In this document: piece by piece, positions 45,983 to 57,517 of the stretch
Layout of the letters: each line of letters opens with the position of its first letter
Numbering within the stretch: position 1 is the stretch's first letter
DNA from: Blastomussa wellsi
Taxonomy: Eukaryota > Cnidaria > Anthozoa > Scleractinia > Plerogyridae
Assembly (NCBI GenBank): GCA_947652115.1
Contig: OX393561.1
Span: 2,414,919 to 2,478,918 of the forward strand
Length of the DNA: 64,000 nucleotides
Direction: 5' to 3'
The notes under the pieces: model-generated
Seen by the model: only the letters and a program-made list of their open reading frames with translations
Database searches by the model: none
Told to the model about the DNA's origin: nothing
Position numbers and translations under genes: made by a program

Positions 45983-48388
45983 TAAAAAATTCTAATGCTA
46001 CAAATTGTTTGTGTCAGTCTGTGTGAAATTGTTTGAATAATATTGTTCTGTATCTGTTATGGTTCACGCTGGCGCTATCTTCCTGTATGCATGATCGTAA
46101 AGTGTTTATTAAAGAATGTTTCTATCCCCTTGGATGAATCCACGCGGATACTGATTTGAATAAGGAAAAACAAATACTAAAGCTCTTTCCTTCACACTGT
46201 TTTTGTCATCCAAAATATTAAAATTTCCATTCCGTCCCAAAACCACGAGAAGGGGGCCTCGAGCAGGTTGAACCGTGACAAAGTGAAAAGGGGATTTGCA
46301 TAGGAAAACAAGAAGCTCTATAGCTTTGGCGGGCGCTTTTTTATACCGCTTTGAATTTAGAGATGCGTGTTTTTTTTCTTGTCAGTAACTGTGCTCACAT
46401 CGTGGGTGGCTCCACCTGAAATATTCTGCAATTGGTATAGGATTTAATGGAGCCGAAACCAATTGTGGAATTGCAAGCATTTTAGGCATCCTATTGATGA
46501 ACGGTTACGGCAATTAGATATTTATTACAGGAGCCAACATTGAGATTGTGGTCTGTCGCCTTTGAATTATATTTAATAATTAGACTATGACCCTGAGTTT
46601 TCTAGGAAATACAAGGGCGAGGCTAGCTTTTGAAATGTCATCCTTCTGTAATCCTGTTTAAAAAATGAAATGTAATCCTTTTGAAATGTAATCCTTGGAC
46701 ACCCCGTGGCTAAGCCCCTTGTCCAATATACAAATTTACAGCATTTCAATATCTTACGAATGGCTGGTTGTGGGTGTGGCCCAGCCACACCCACGAGCGC
46801 CAGGGAGCCTCTAGGGGGGTCCAGGAAAAATTTTTAAGATATGTACCTCTCACATGCCATTTCTTGCGATTGGAGATCATAGTCAATGGAAAATAAACTA
46901 AATAGACTTTGCAAAAACCGTGGACGAAGATCCTGCTTGATTGAACGTTGGATCTCGCATGAGATCTAATCAGCCAAACTTGAAATATCAATGAACGATG
47001 ATAAGTCAAAGACTGCTGCAAGGCTGAAACAACGTGATATATTTTGAACAATATTTCGGCTGGCCAGACCAGCCTTCTACATGTATAGGTGTTATTAAAT
47101 TTTGAACATGAAGAAATCGAGCGCCACAAGAGCATGCCACGATGACAAATGAACGTGAACCTTGCACAAGTTCGAGGCAATCCAGTGCATTACTGCGCCA
47201 AAAATTACTGCAGGCTCTTGGATGCCCAACAGGTGAAAGAAACATGTAAAGAAGGCTAAAAAAACCACATAAAAACGGCAAAGAATCTTGCTAATAAGAT
47301 TGGCTAAACAAGTTGTGCAAGTTGAGACGTGACAAAGTGAAAAGCGGATTGCATAGGAAAACAAGAAGATCTATAGCTATGGCGGGCGCTAATTCAAAGG
47401 CACTTCTTTATACCGCTTTGAATTTAGAGATGCGTGTTTTCTATTTTTAAACAATTAGACTACGGGCCCGGGTTTTCTAGGAAAAACAAGGGCAAGGGTG
47501 GCTTTTGAAATGTAATCCTTTAGAGGCCCAGCCTGACCCCATGATGACGTTTGAGCTTAAACAGTTTAGACGAAAAAAATAGATTGAGTAAACAGACATT
47601 AGTTGGGGATGAAGCACTCCCTCTGTCCCATAGACTCACATGGTCAGCTCTCTTAGTATTGAATGGGTCCCCGGAAGAAAGCCTTGTGTTAACATGATCT
47701 ACTACCGCATCAACTCTGGTCTCCTTCGGAAACTACATTAGCTCAGAATATAAGCGAAAAATCTCATCGACTCTCGTGGAAACTTGATAGGGGTTTAATA
47801 CCCTTGTCAAACGCCGAGCTTTACATGAGTCAAGCCTTGTGTCTGTCACTCAGCAAAAGCTGTTGGTTTTGCTCAGTCTACAACGGGTGCGGGCGACTCG
47901 TGTGAAGTTCAACGTTTGACCCGTGCTCTAAGCATACTAAGTGTTATAAAACATCATGCATTGATTGCGTCATTTGCTTTATCGTATATATTTAAAGATT
48001 CAATTAAACACTTGCTGAAACTACAAATTGCTTTTTTGGTCAATTATTAAAAAATAGAAAAACTGGCCTGCGCGGTAAGTTGTGCTGCTCAATTTTTCAT
48101 TCAACGGCGTTTCTCTCAAAATATAGCCTGCGTAGCTGGCGGGATTTGCGGCGAAGTGCTGTTGTTTTTGTGGGCAGATCCGCGCGCCGTTTTGAGCGGC
48201 GAAGTGGCGAGGAGTCGAGTTGAACTGAATTCACACTCGCGCGCGCGTGTCCGTTTCGTAAACGGCCGATGCCATTTTTTTCGACACTTACAATTTTTTT
48301 GGCTATAATCGAATTTTTTTCCGACAAAACAGAAAGCAAAATTGTTTGTAAATGACCAGAATAGAACCCTGAACCTCTGACATGCCAA

Positions 48389-50084
48389 ATACCTACCTTT
48401 CCGCTACACTACCAGGCTGATCCGCCAAACCCCACAAAATTTCATTATAAAAGATAACTTTCCTGGTCTATTTTACTAGTATTGCCCTACCCAACAAATA
48501 AAGGCTAACCGCAACCAAACCAGGGTGAAATTGAACTAGCATTGGTAAATGTATATTAGTCTATCACCAAATTATAACCGGTTTCGACCTAGTCCAGGCC
48601 TAAACTAGAGCAGATATAGCATCGCCCATTCCGAAAAGCTTGGTTACCAATTATGGCAGCCTGTGTAGCCGGCGAGATTCACGGTCGATACTCAAAATCT
48701 ACCCGTACGACCCAACCCCAACTTTGAGACTCAAAATTTCAGAAATTAGTAGTGGTAGTTAGTTCTGATTAAACATAAAGTAAAAATCTGTAAGATAGAT
48801 TTTAAGCTATTTTTAAAATAGGCAAAAATCACATTTTCCTCTTTTGCTAAAAATCTGTCCTACAGATTTTTATTTTATTCGGCATTAATGTTTAATCAAA
48901 GCCAATTGCTAATTTCTGAAATTTTGAGGTGGGCCCGTACGGGTAGGTTTTGATAAAAACGCCTTTGAAAGTATGAGTACCCAGTTTCTACCCCTTGGGC
49001 AATCAGTTGTTCATTTTGGCTGTTTATAACCATTTTTCCGTTCAAATGTCTCATATGGTAGTTGTACGCTGTGACAAATAGTAATAAGAGAAAGATAAAA
49101 CACTTCTGAGCATTTAACAAAAAAGTTAAAAGTTGGGCTCATTTACTCCCTCAAAACTGTAGCAAAGGATCTACCTCATCATTCGTGCACTTTAAAAAAA
49201 ATTAGCCTAAAATTTTTTAAAATCGTCATTTCCAATCCGTTTCAATATGCTCCATCCTCAGCCATCCTTGTTCCTTTTTGGTTTAGTATCTCTCCTTTGG
49301 TATTTTTCTACTATTTTTAGGATTTAGGTTTTCGAAGAAATATAGCAAAATATCGTGACTTGGCTCCCTTAGGTCGAGCCAGAGAGTCAGATCTTTGGCC
49401 TCACCCAAATAAGCTTACAATATTATTCCTTTTCCGAGATAGATACCAAAAGCGACCAGCGAAGCGAAAAAATTATGCTAAAGCAGTGATGTATGTTCAA
49501 GGGCATGTGCAATTTATTTATTTTTAGCAGGTGGTTTATTTCTCTTTTTCCCCTTTTGGTCGTTGGAGTGCGGGACTTTTCACTATAATTTAATAATAAT
49601 TTACTTAATTACGTCGAACTGTTTTAGTCCCTTGTAAGCGATTTCGTAATTTATTCCCTGAAGTCACTAAAAACAACAACCTGTACGTTACCCTTGGCTA
49701 AATAATTAATGACTTTCAAATATTCGCAAAACGTTTGTAAGCTGATATGCTCTTCGCATCAAAATTGCCTTGGCATTACAGGGAATATAACGACCTTTAC
49801 CTTAAATTTCACGAATCCTGGTGGCTTGAAAAATTAGTGAAGTAGAAAACTAAGATCTTAGGAGCCATGAAAATAGATGTAAATAGCAATCCTATTCATG
49901 TCTCTTGTCCTACTGATCCCTGCTGTGCAGTTCTCGCATGTTCTTGCCATGGTTACCCCAGGTCAAAAACAAAGCAGCGTATGAGAAACAAGTCACGGAA
50001 TCCCCAAAAGCGGCGTTAATTGAGGGAAGTATTATCTGTGTAACACTATAATATGAGCTCTTTAGCCTGTCAATTCGTTTACTG
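48389..50084. other. Spacer between the duplicated array and the ARM-TIR gene
   Basis: Single-copy within the window apart from the foldback at 48692-48953. AT-rich, no supported gene. It should contain the promoter and 5' UTR of the gene starting at 50085, but I see no convincing TATA box. Confidence 0.6.
48692..48953. mobile_element. 262-bp foldback (MITE-like) element
   Basis: Ends TCAAAATCTACCCGTACG and CGTACGGGTAGGTTTTGA are inverted with one mismatch. The inverted homology continues inward (tcaaaatttcagaaattag, then aaaatctgta) so most of the element folds into one hairpin. Confidence 0.75.
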
Positions 50085-50723
50085 ATGGGAACAGCATGCT
50101 CTAAAGGTGCTGCCGAGGTTGTAACGACCGATGCTAACAGGATCAATTCGCTACACAATCACAATTTCGTTTTTAAGGACACGGACGTGGATCATCGCGG
50201 AGAACCTTCTCACCCTGCGCAATCTCAAAACGATCAAACAGAGAAAAATCCTCCACTGGAAACGTCGGATATGTCAAATCTTAAAACCGAGGCTTGTTCA
50301 CACGAAGAGGGTACAGCAGATGTAACAGAAGATCAAATTTCACAAGCACAAGATGTCGATGACCAGTCAACCGTGCTACTAAATTCATTCTGCGAAAAAA
50401 ATCCGAAACTTCAATCAGATTTGAGGGCAAAGCGAGATCATTACCAGGCTTTGAAAGAAGCCTTAGAGAGTGGTAAACTGGCGACACAGGCCGCATTGGA
50501 CAATGTGACAGGATTGTTCAATCTTTACACCAAGAATGGGAAGCCGGCGAAAAAAGTGTTAACTGATTTTGCTGTAGCTTTGGGGATTCCAAAGCTTGCC
50601 TACGACATAGTCGTTGACCGCCGAGCTAACTGCCATGAGGTGACTACCTGGGATAGGGAAGAAGAGAATGAACAACCAACTGAGGGGAATGCGACTGAGA
50701 CATCAACGAAAGCTGAGAATCAG
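50085..50723 (+). CDS. ARM-TIR-SAM gene, exon 1
   Basis: 213 codons from the first ATG to a donor CAG|gtaggt (phase 0). The N-terminus MGTACSKG fits the Gly2 myristoylation signal with a nearby cysteine for palmitoylation, suggesting membrane attachment; this is inference. The middle is acidic and disordered. Residues about 105-185 (FCEKNPKLQSDLRAKRDHYQ onward) look helical, of unknown family. Without splicing the frame would stop at 50763-50765. Confidence 0.8.
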
Positions 50724-53700
50724 GTAGGTGACTGCTGTAGTGCGTCATGTCGAGAGATAGCTTGACAAAGTTTGATAGAAAATCGCCCCTTCGAATTTGT
50801 CTTCTGGGACTTCTTGGTCTGTTTTAAATAAAGTGGGATCGAGGAACTTGTCATATTTTTTTCTTCCTTTGTCGCTTAACATCACAAAAGCTGTGCCGTT
50901 TAATAGAAGCGCCCGGAGACAAGGAAGACAAAAATAATCCCAGTTTCAACTTAGTGATAACAATAGTCACGCAAATAATTTTCTTTTTCTCTTTCATAAA
51001 AGTTAGAAATAGCTCAATTTACAATGTTAAATCCAACTGCGAAGTCGAAACATCGTTGACTCTTCCACCGCTCAGTGCATACAGTAACAAGAGCCTGCAC
51101 TAATAAAGACAGCAGTTTCATCTTATACTTGATGTAGTGTCAACAAAACGTCTTCACAGTCTTACTCCTTCATGCATTTCTCTTTCTTTGTGACGACTGG
51201 CTTTTGGTTTAAATTACATAGGACCATACCATAGAACCATGCTGAATTACTCACCGTCAAACGAACGAAAAAATTTCTTGTTACTTTTCTCCCTCCAGTA
51301 TCATACCATATCATATCATATCTTATTAAAAACTAGCTACTGTATATTGCATTTCCTGAGTTTTGAATGGTTGAGAGGCAATGGTATATGAGCTCGTATA
51401 CCCAAAAGGTAGGTGTACGCGTAAAATAATGCATTTTTGCAATGTTTGTACAATATTTTCGGGGCGTTTTTAATAAAACAATTACTCCACTCGCGCGTGT
51501 TGGATATGAGATGGTTATAGCCAACTCGGCGCTAAGCGCCTCGTTGGCTATCTACCATCTCATATCCGACGTGCGCGAGTGGAATAATTGTTAAATATCA
51601 TATTGTAATGTTTATCCTTTCTTTTATATTCCCTTCTTAATATAGCGTCCCCAATTAGCGTCATTATAAAGCTAGAAGTATTTGACACTTAAATCATATA
51701 CCTATTCATATCATATTATGGGTGGATATTGTCCGCAATATCTTAAGAATGGTATATAACACTCCAAGAATACAAATACCAGTAGGAATACCAATAGGGT
51801 CTTTTTCTATTGCAGAATATTATGCCATTTTTCAAAACTTTTCCCTCTTCATATGTGGAATATTGAAACAAAGAAAAAAAAATCGAAAAAGGGCCCAGTC
51901 ACAAACCATTGAGAAAGGACGACTGGGTTTTCAGTCAAGCTTATTCCTTCAATTCACTTACGTAAGTCATTACAATGAACGAATTCGGGACAATACCCGG
52001 TCCTGTACTTAAAAAGTATTGGCCCTACCTGCAATGGAGCAATCTGATAGTCGTTGCATTTGGTCCTCTGATTACCATCAGTCGTGAAATAAAATGTGAT
52101 GTGATATGATACTATAAGATACGATATAATCTTATACATCATACAAAGGTTTTTAGAAATATAAGATCATCTATTGGAATCCATTGGAGTTTGTTGAAGG
52201 TGTCGACTGGGTTATCCCTCAGATGGAAAGATTATTCTTCCACAGAGCTTCTGAATTATAAGGACCTCAGCAAAGGCCCTCAAAAATTTATCAGTGCATT
52301 AACAAACTTCTGTTGTAGTAAGTGAGGTGGCCAGCACTTTCTCTAAGAGCTATTCTTGAGAATTCAACATGCATGTGCTAGTAGCTACAGAGACACATGG
52401 AGACACTTTTCAAGCCAAAGTCACACAATGCATTGACATCAACAAAATACCAGTCTAGGAACAACCAAGTCAAGATCCATCGCCAGAAATACGCGACATC
52501 CGCCATTTTGGAAATCGGTCAGCGGTTGTACCCTTGAGCGCACGTTGTCTCATTCAAGATGGCGGACCATCGCTCCTCGAAGCGAGTGGGTCGTTCAGTT
52601 GGATTCTACAAGGATCTCGAGACTTTAGAATTGCCAAAAGCCAGACGAGTGCGAGGAGAAGTGAATGTTCTACCACGGCGCTATAACGTGGAAAGGATCA
52701 TTTCCCGCAGAGTGGTCGCAGGGGTACGTAAAATTATCCCTTTCTCGATGTTTTGAAATTATAGTCAAGTATCAGCCGGCTACGAATCCTCCACTGCACT
52801 GCAGCTCTATTTTTATCAAGAAACTTGGTATTTTATTTTGAATTTTCGTGCCAAAATGGTATAAACCGCTGACCCTCCCGCCAAATCGACGAGCCATCGA
52901 GGGCTCAGTATAAGATGCCGAAAACAGGTCCCTTTCGGGACCATTTTTGGTGATAAGGGAGCATCAAAGGGACATTTTTCATATGGAGTTCAAAGAAAAG
53001 GCCTTAAGGCGTTCCAATGGAAGTTCCCTCGAGCTGGTTCTCCAATTCTAAGTCAAGTTATGGCCGCGGAAAGATGACGAATTTTTCGTACTTTAGCGAA
53101 CAATATGGCGGAATTTCATGGAAGAAATACACCAATGTTATTTCTCATCTCAAAAGTAAAGGTCGATTTATTCTGTGGGCGAAATTCATGGATTTTAGAG
53201 GTATGTATAAGCCTTCCCGAACGTGGGATCACTTGAAACTAAGTTGTGTATGTACGATTTCAATGACTTCTGGCGAGTTAGAAACTATTTCCAACCAATT
53301 CGAGTACAAAAAAATACAGTAATTGTATGGACTTGACGCGATTATGTCGGTGTACGAATTCAATTCAAAAAAGTAAAGGCCAAAATATTCGTAGCAATCC
53401 AAATATTTACCGGAGTTTGTCAGTGAAAGGTTAAATTTTTTAGTACCGCTTGAAACTAAGTACCTTGATTTTTAAAACGCGAGAAATATTTAGATTTGCG
53501 TTTTTAGCCCATACATTCTCTATATTCCATCAAAGCCACTAGAATAACCTGAGCCTCTAATTTCGAATTCAAAATGGCGGCCATGTCGCGTATTTCTGGC
53601 GATGCTCAAGTTCCACATGGGTTTTGTTGCATTTTATTTGAGCTGGCTTTCTGGCTGGTTTCATTTAAAACTGCTACACCGTGCTGACGAGTTCCAATAA

Positions 53701-56700
53701 GAACGAAACAGCTGTCCACGGTTGCAGCCTTGCTTTATCGGTTTCTGTCGGGTTGTTGTCTCGCAAAGTCAATTTTTTCACGTAGTATCAGCCTTGCAGT
53801 TATGTTTGTGTTACAGTTTATTTTTGGCTGATTAGGTCTCTTGCAGATCCTATCCTATCCTCCTATCCTACTCCTTTTCGGTAAACATAAGTCAATGCGT
53901 AAATGAGTCATGTTTCATGAGTCATGAGTTAAGTTATGAGTCAGGGTCAGCGGTTTTCAAAATTCAAAATGGCGGACATCGCAAAACTCGGCAACCTCGT
54001 CCCCAGGGCCACCCGCGCGGTGCTCACGACGAATGGCCTCGTTTTCAAATTTTGTTCGAGGTGGGGCATGGGACCCATTTCTTGCTACAAAGGGCGTTTC
54101 TTGTCGCTGCAATGTGATAGTTTGCAAAAATTGGGAAGAGTTGAGAGCTGTAAAAGTTTTCCCCAGAGTTTTGCCAACTGGTTCCCTCGTTATCAATATC
54201 TCAGTTAACACGCTTTCAAAGCGCAGTTACAAAGGCTGAATTGTGTTAGCTCGCACACTAAGCTTACGTCATTTGCGGGGGAATTTGCGCGCGTGTGTGG
54301 ATTTAACGAATTTTTTTAACTGTTTTTCTTCAATAGTCTGAGTGCAAAGACCATATAAATCAACCCTGAAATCGTCTTTTCACTACTAACAATTTTGAGT
54401 GCCAAAAAACCAAGGGAGTTTTAGATGCTCCAGGAGTTTTGTGATTTTATTTTTCACTTTGCGTGAGCTGACGCGTGATGTGACCTTGACCGCAGTCGAC
54501 ATCGTCAGATTGTCGTCATGGCTGCGCCATACTTTCGAAACGTGCGCCAATCAAATGCAAGATTATATTCGACATGTAAATAAACCAATCGTGTCGCTCG
54601 ATAAAACAGCCTGCACCAGGGCCATTCGTCGTGAGCACCACGCGGGTGGCTCTGGGGACGAGGTTGAAAACTCGGTAAACATGAGCCAATGTCAAACAAA
54701 ACCGCTGACCTGACTCATAACTTGACTCATGACTCATTGATTCATTGACTCATAAAACAGGAATCCGCACGTCCGAGAAAGATGTTAGCTGTGTGAGGTC
54801 TTAACGTTTCTGTGTTCTGGTCACGTGACGTTCCAACCATGGTCACAATTGCCTAAAGTGAAAGCAGCCTACAATAGGAACAAGCATGGCAATAAAACTA
54901 AATCCAGAATTGAAAGGAAACCCAAGATATGAGGGGCGGATCTAGGGGGAGGGTGCTGGGGGTGCCCCTCCCTGAGATGACCTGCGACTCTCTAACAGAA
55001 CGAGCATTCTGCGTACGTCACCTATTAGTTACGTCATTCTTTAGAGGTTCACTCCCTCCGGAGAAAAATCCTGGATCCTCCCCTGAGATATGATGGTTAG
55101 AAGTCTTACATAGCAATCGTTTTGTAGTTAGGCGTCTCCCCCCTCAAACCTGATTTGTAAATAAAATTATCTTAAATTACTGCTTAGCCGCCTGCTGTGG
55201 TGCCTTTGAATTAATGAAAGTACCTAGCTATACACTTATAACACAATTAAAATCTACCTTTAACCAGAGTATTTTATATTTATAAGTAATTCATTTTCCG
55301 AGTGCTGTGGGTCGTAGCCACTTTGGTTGATGAGTTGTCTTACATGAAGCGTGGAATCGTTGTAGCCTCCGTAGCCATTGAGAGCGCTGAGGCTCCGATA
55401 ATTCCACACTTCGTGTAACACAACTAAATCTGTCAATGATTAGAAACGTCCCTCAGGGTCATCCCTTTTGGCCATGACCTCTTTGATCTTCCCTTTCGTG
55501 CAATCATCTCTTCACACCAACCCAATTCACGCATTAGCTGGCTGAAAGAGCCTTTCATTTTTTTCTAGGAGTCAAAAGAAGATGACGAGATGATAAGTGC
55601 ATTAAAAATGTTACAGGATGTGATCTGTCTGCTTTTTGGAGCACTTCTGAATTATTGTGATCTCCATGATCAGTTCTGTTTGGCGTGCAATGAAGCTGGA
55701 ATGGTCCAACTTTTTGTTGAGATCGTTAAAGAACTCCAAGATTCAATTCCACACAATGTAAAACATGAGGTAAGTAAAAGATAACTATTTTGTATTAGGT
55801 AAACTGAACGCAAACGATGTATATAACAAACGATGTATAAATATACGATGTATATTTAGCTTTGGTATAATTTCGGTGGAGATTACATGGAATCGGACGC
55901 GAATTCCGATTGGTCGAGAAACTCGGCTTAGGACATTATAACACCCCGCCAGAGGTGATTATAGCATTTCAAGGCTTGGTCGCTAAGCTAGGCCTTCCTT
56001 GTTCAATATAATTTGGTTTTATCAACTGGGTTGATAATGTGAATTGGCCACCGTAAAGAGATTCAAGAGCTGACGTTTCGAGCGTTTGGATTCGCTCCGA
56101 CGAAGGGCCAACGCTCGAAACGTCAGCTCTTGAATGTCTTTACGGTGGCCAATTCACATTATCAACCCAGTTGATAAAACCAAATTATATTGTTATACTT
56201 CCCACCGACGCAGCACCACAGTTTCTTTGGAAACTTACCCCCTCTCTTCCTGTTCAAGTCAAGCAATTATCGCTTTTTCCGAGGACATCAATTTAACTCT
56301 GTTCCCCTTTATGTCCATACCCCTCGACTTCGTCTCGGGGGAAATTCGCCGAATAATTGTTTAAATTGTCTATAACAACTTTATTGGCATGATAAAAAAT
56401 TATTTACTGCCTCGAAACAATAGATCAGCACTATAAATTCTGAGAAATGACTATTAGATTTGTTTTATTTCACGAAAGTTCCATTCATGGGAATCAGAGC
56501 CACGTTTCTTTTTTTGTGTGTGAAAAATTCAAGGCGGCTCTGAACCTTCTTAAAATTTGTAAAAAAGCCGTAGATATATTGTTTATTTGGCAATATATAA
56601 AAATAGATTACCTTATGGTTATAACTACAACCTATCGCAATAAAAGCATTCCTAAGGCATACCCGTTTTGTATTGTAATCAACAGGATCCTCAGACGAAA

Positions 56701-57448
56701 GCCTTAACGAAATTCACAGTGCGTGGCAAAATGCTGTCTAGGGGTCTGGGAATTCTTCATAACTTGTCGAGAAGGGGAGCGACAAGGACAAACTTTGCCG
56801 CTTGTCAGGCAGTAAATACAGTACTTATACCAATCTTTAAAGTTGAAACCACATTTTACAGTGCTAAGAGCCTGCTCGTTTTGGCCAACTTGATTGATGA
56901 AGAGAACAATCACTTGATCATGGCAGATGAAGGTAAAACCCTTTAATTTGTTGCATTAAAATGATTCACAAATAGAGATCGATTTGCCGAATAGAAAATT
57001 CCGTTTAGTCAATGACGTCATCACTCCCCTAATGTGCACATTTCCCCCATTTTTAAAAATCTAGGAACACCTAGGTTGCGTACCGTGTCACTGCAAGGAA
57101 AGTGTTCAGGTTGTAATATGTAACATGAAAATGTTATTTCAGGTCCAATCAAATTTCTCATGCGCTTACTGAGAAAGGCCATAGGAATCTCCCACCACAG
57201 ATATTTGGGTTTTGCTGCTAGAGAACTTGCGGAAGGTCTGACGAAAGTTGCGGTCAATGATAACAACAAGAAAACGGTAATACAGTTGTCTACTTTCACT
57301 TCATTTTAATGTTCGCAGCCAAAAAGTGTTATAAAAATTTGTTTTTTCTACTGGCCATGTAACACAAGGTAACTTTTCTTGCAACTGACAATACTACATA
57401 CGCTGCATTGATTACCAGATGCCACAACACATTTCATGTAGAGCAAAC

Positions 57449-57517
<69 letters not shown>

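Larger units (their letters stand above)
39861..48388. repeat. Segmental duplication unit C
   Basis: Third direct copy, carrying two insertions of its own: a LINE in the TTGG tract (41121-42110) and a 283-bp foldback (43511-43793). Homology to unit B continues to 48388, where unique sequence begins. Non-coding apart from the receptor and the LINE remnant; 45588-48388 holds no supported gene. Confidence 0.87.

Noticed and set aside
53017..53322. 101-codon frame inside the intron 1 TIR element
   Set aside because: No domain and no start or splice context; possible transposon remnant, but not supportable.
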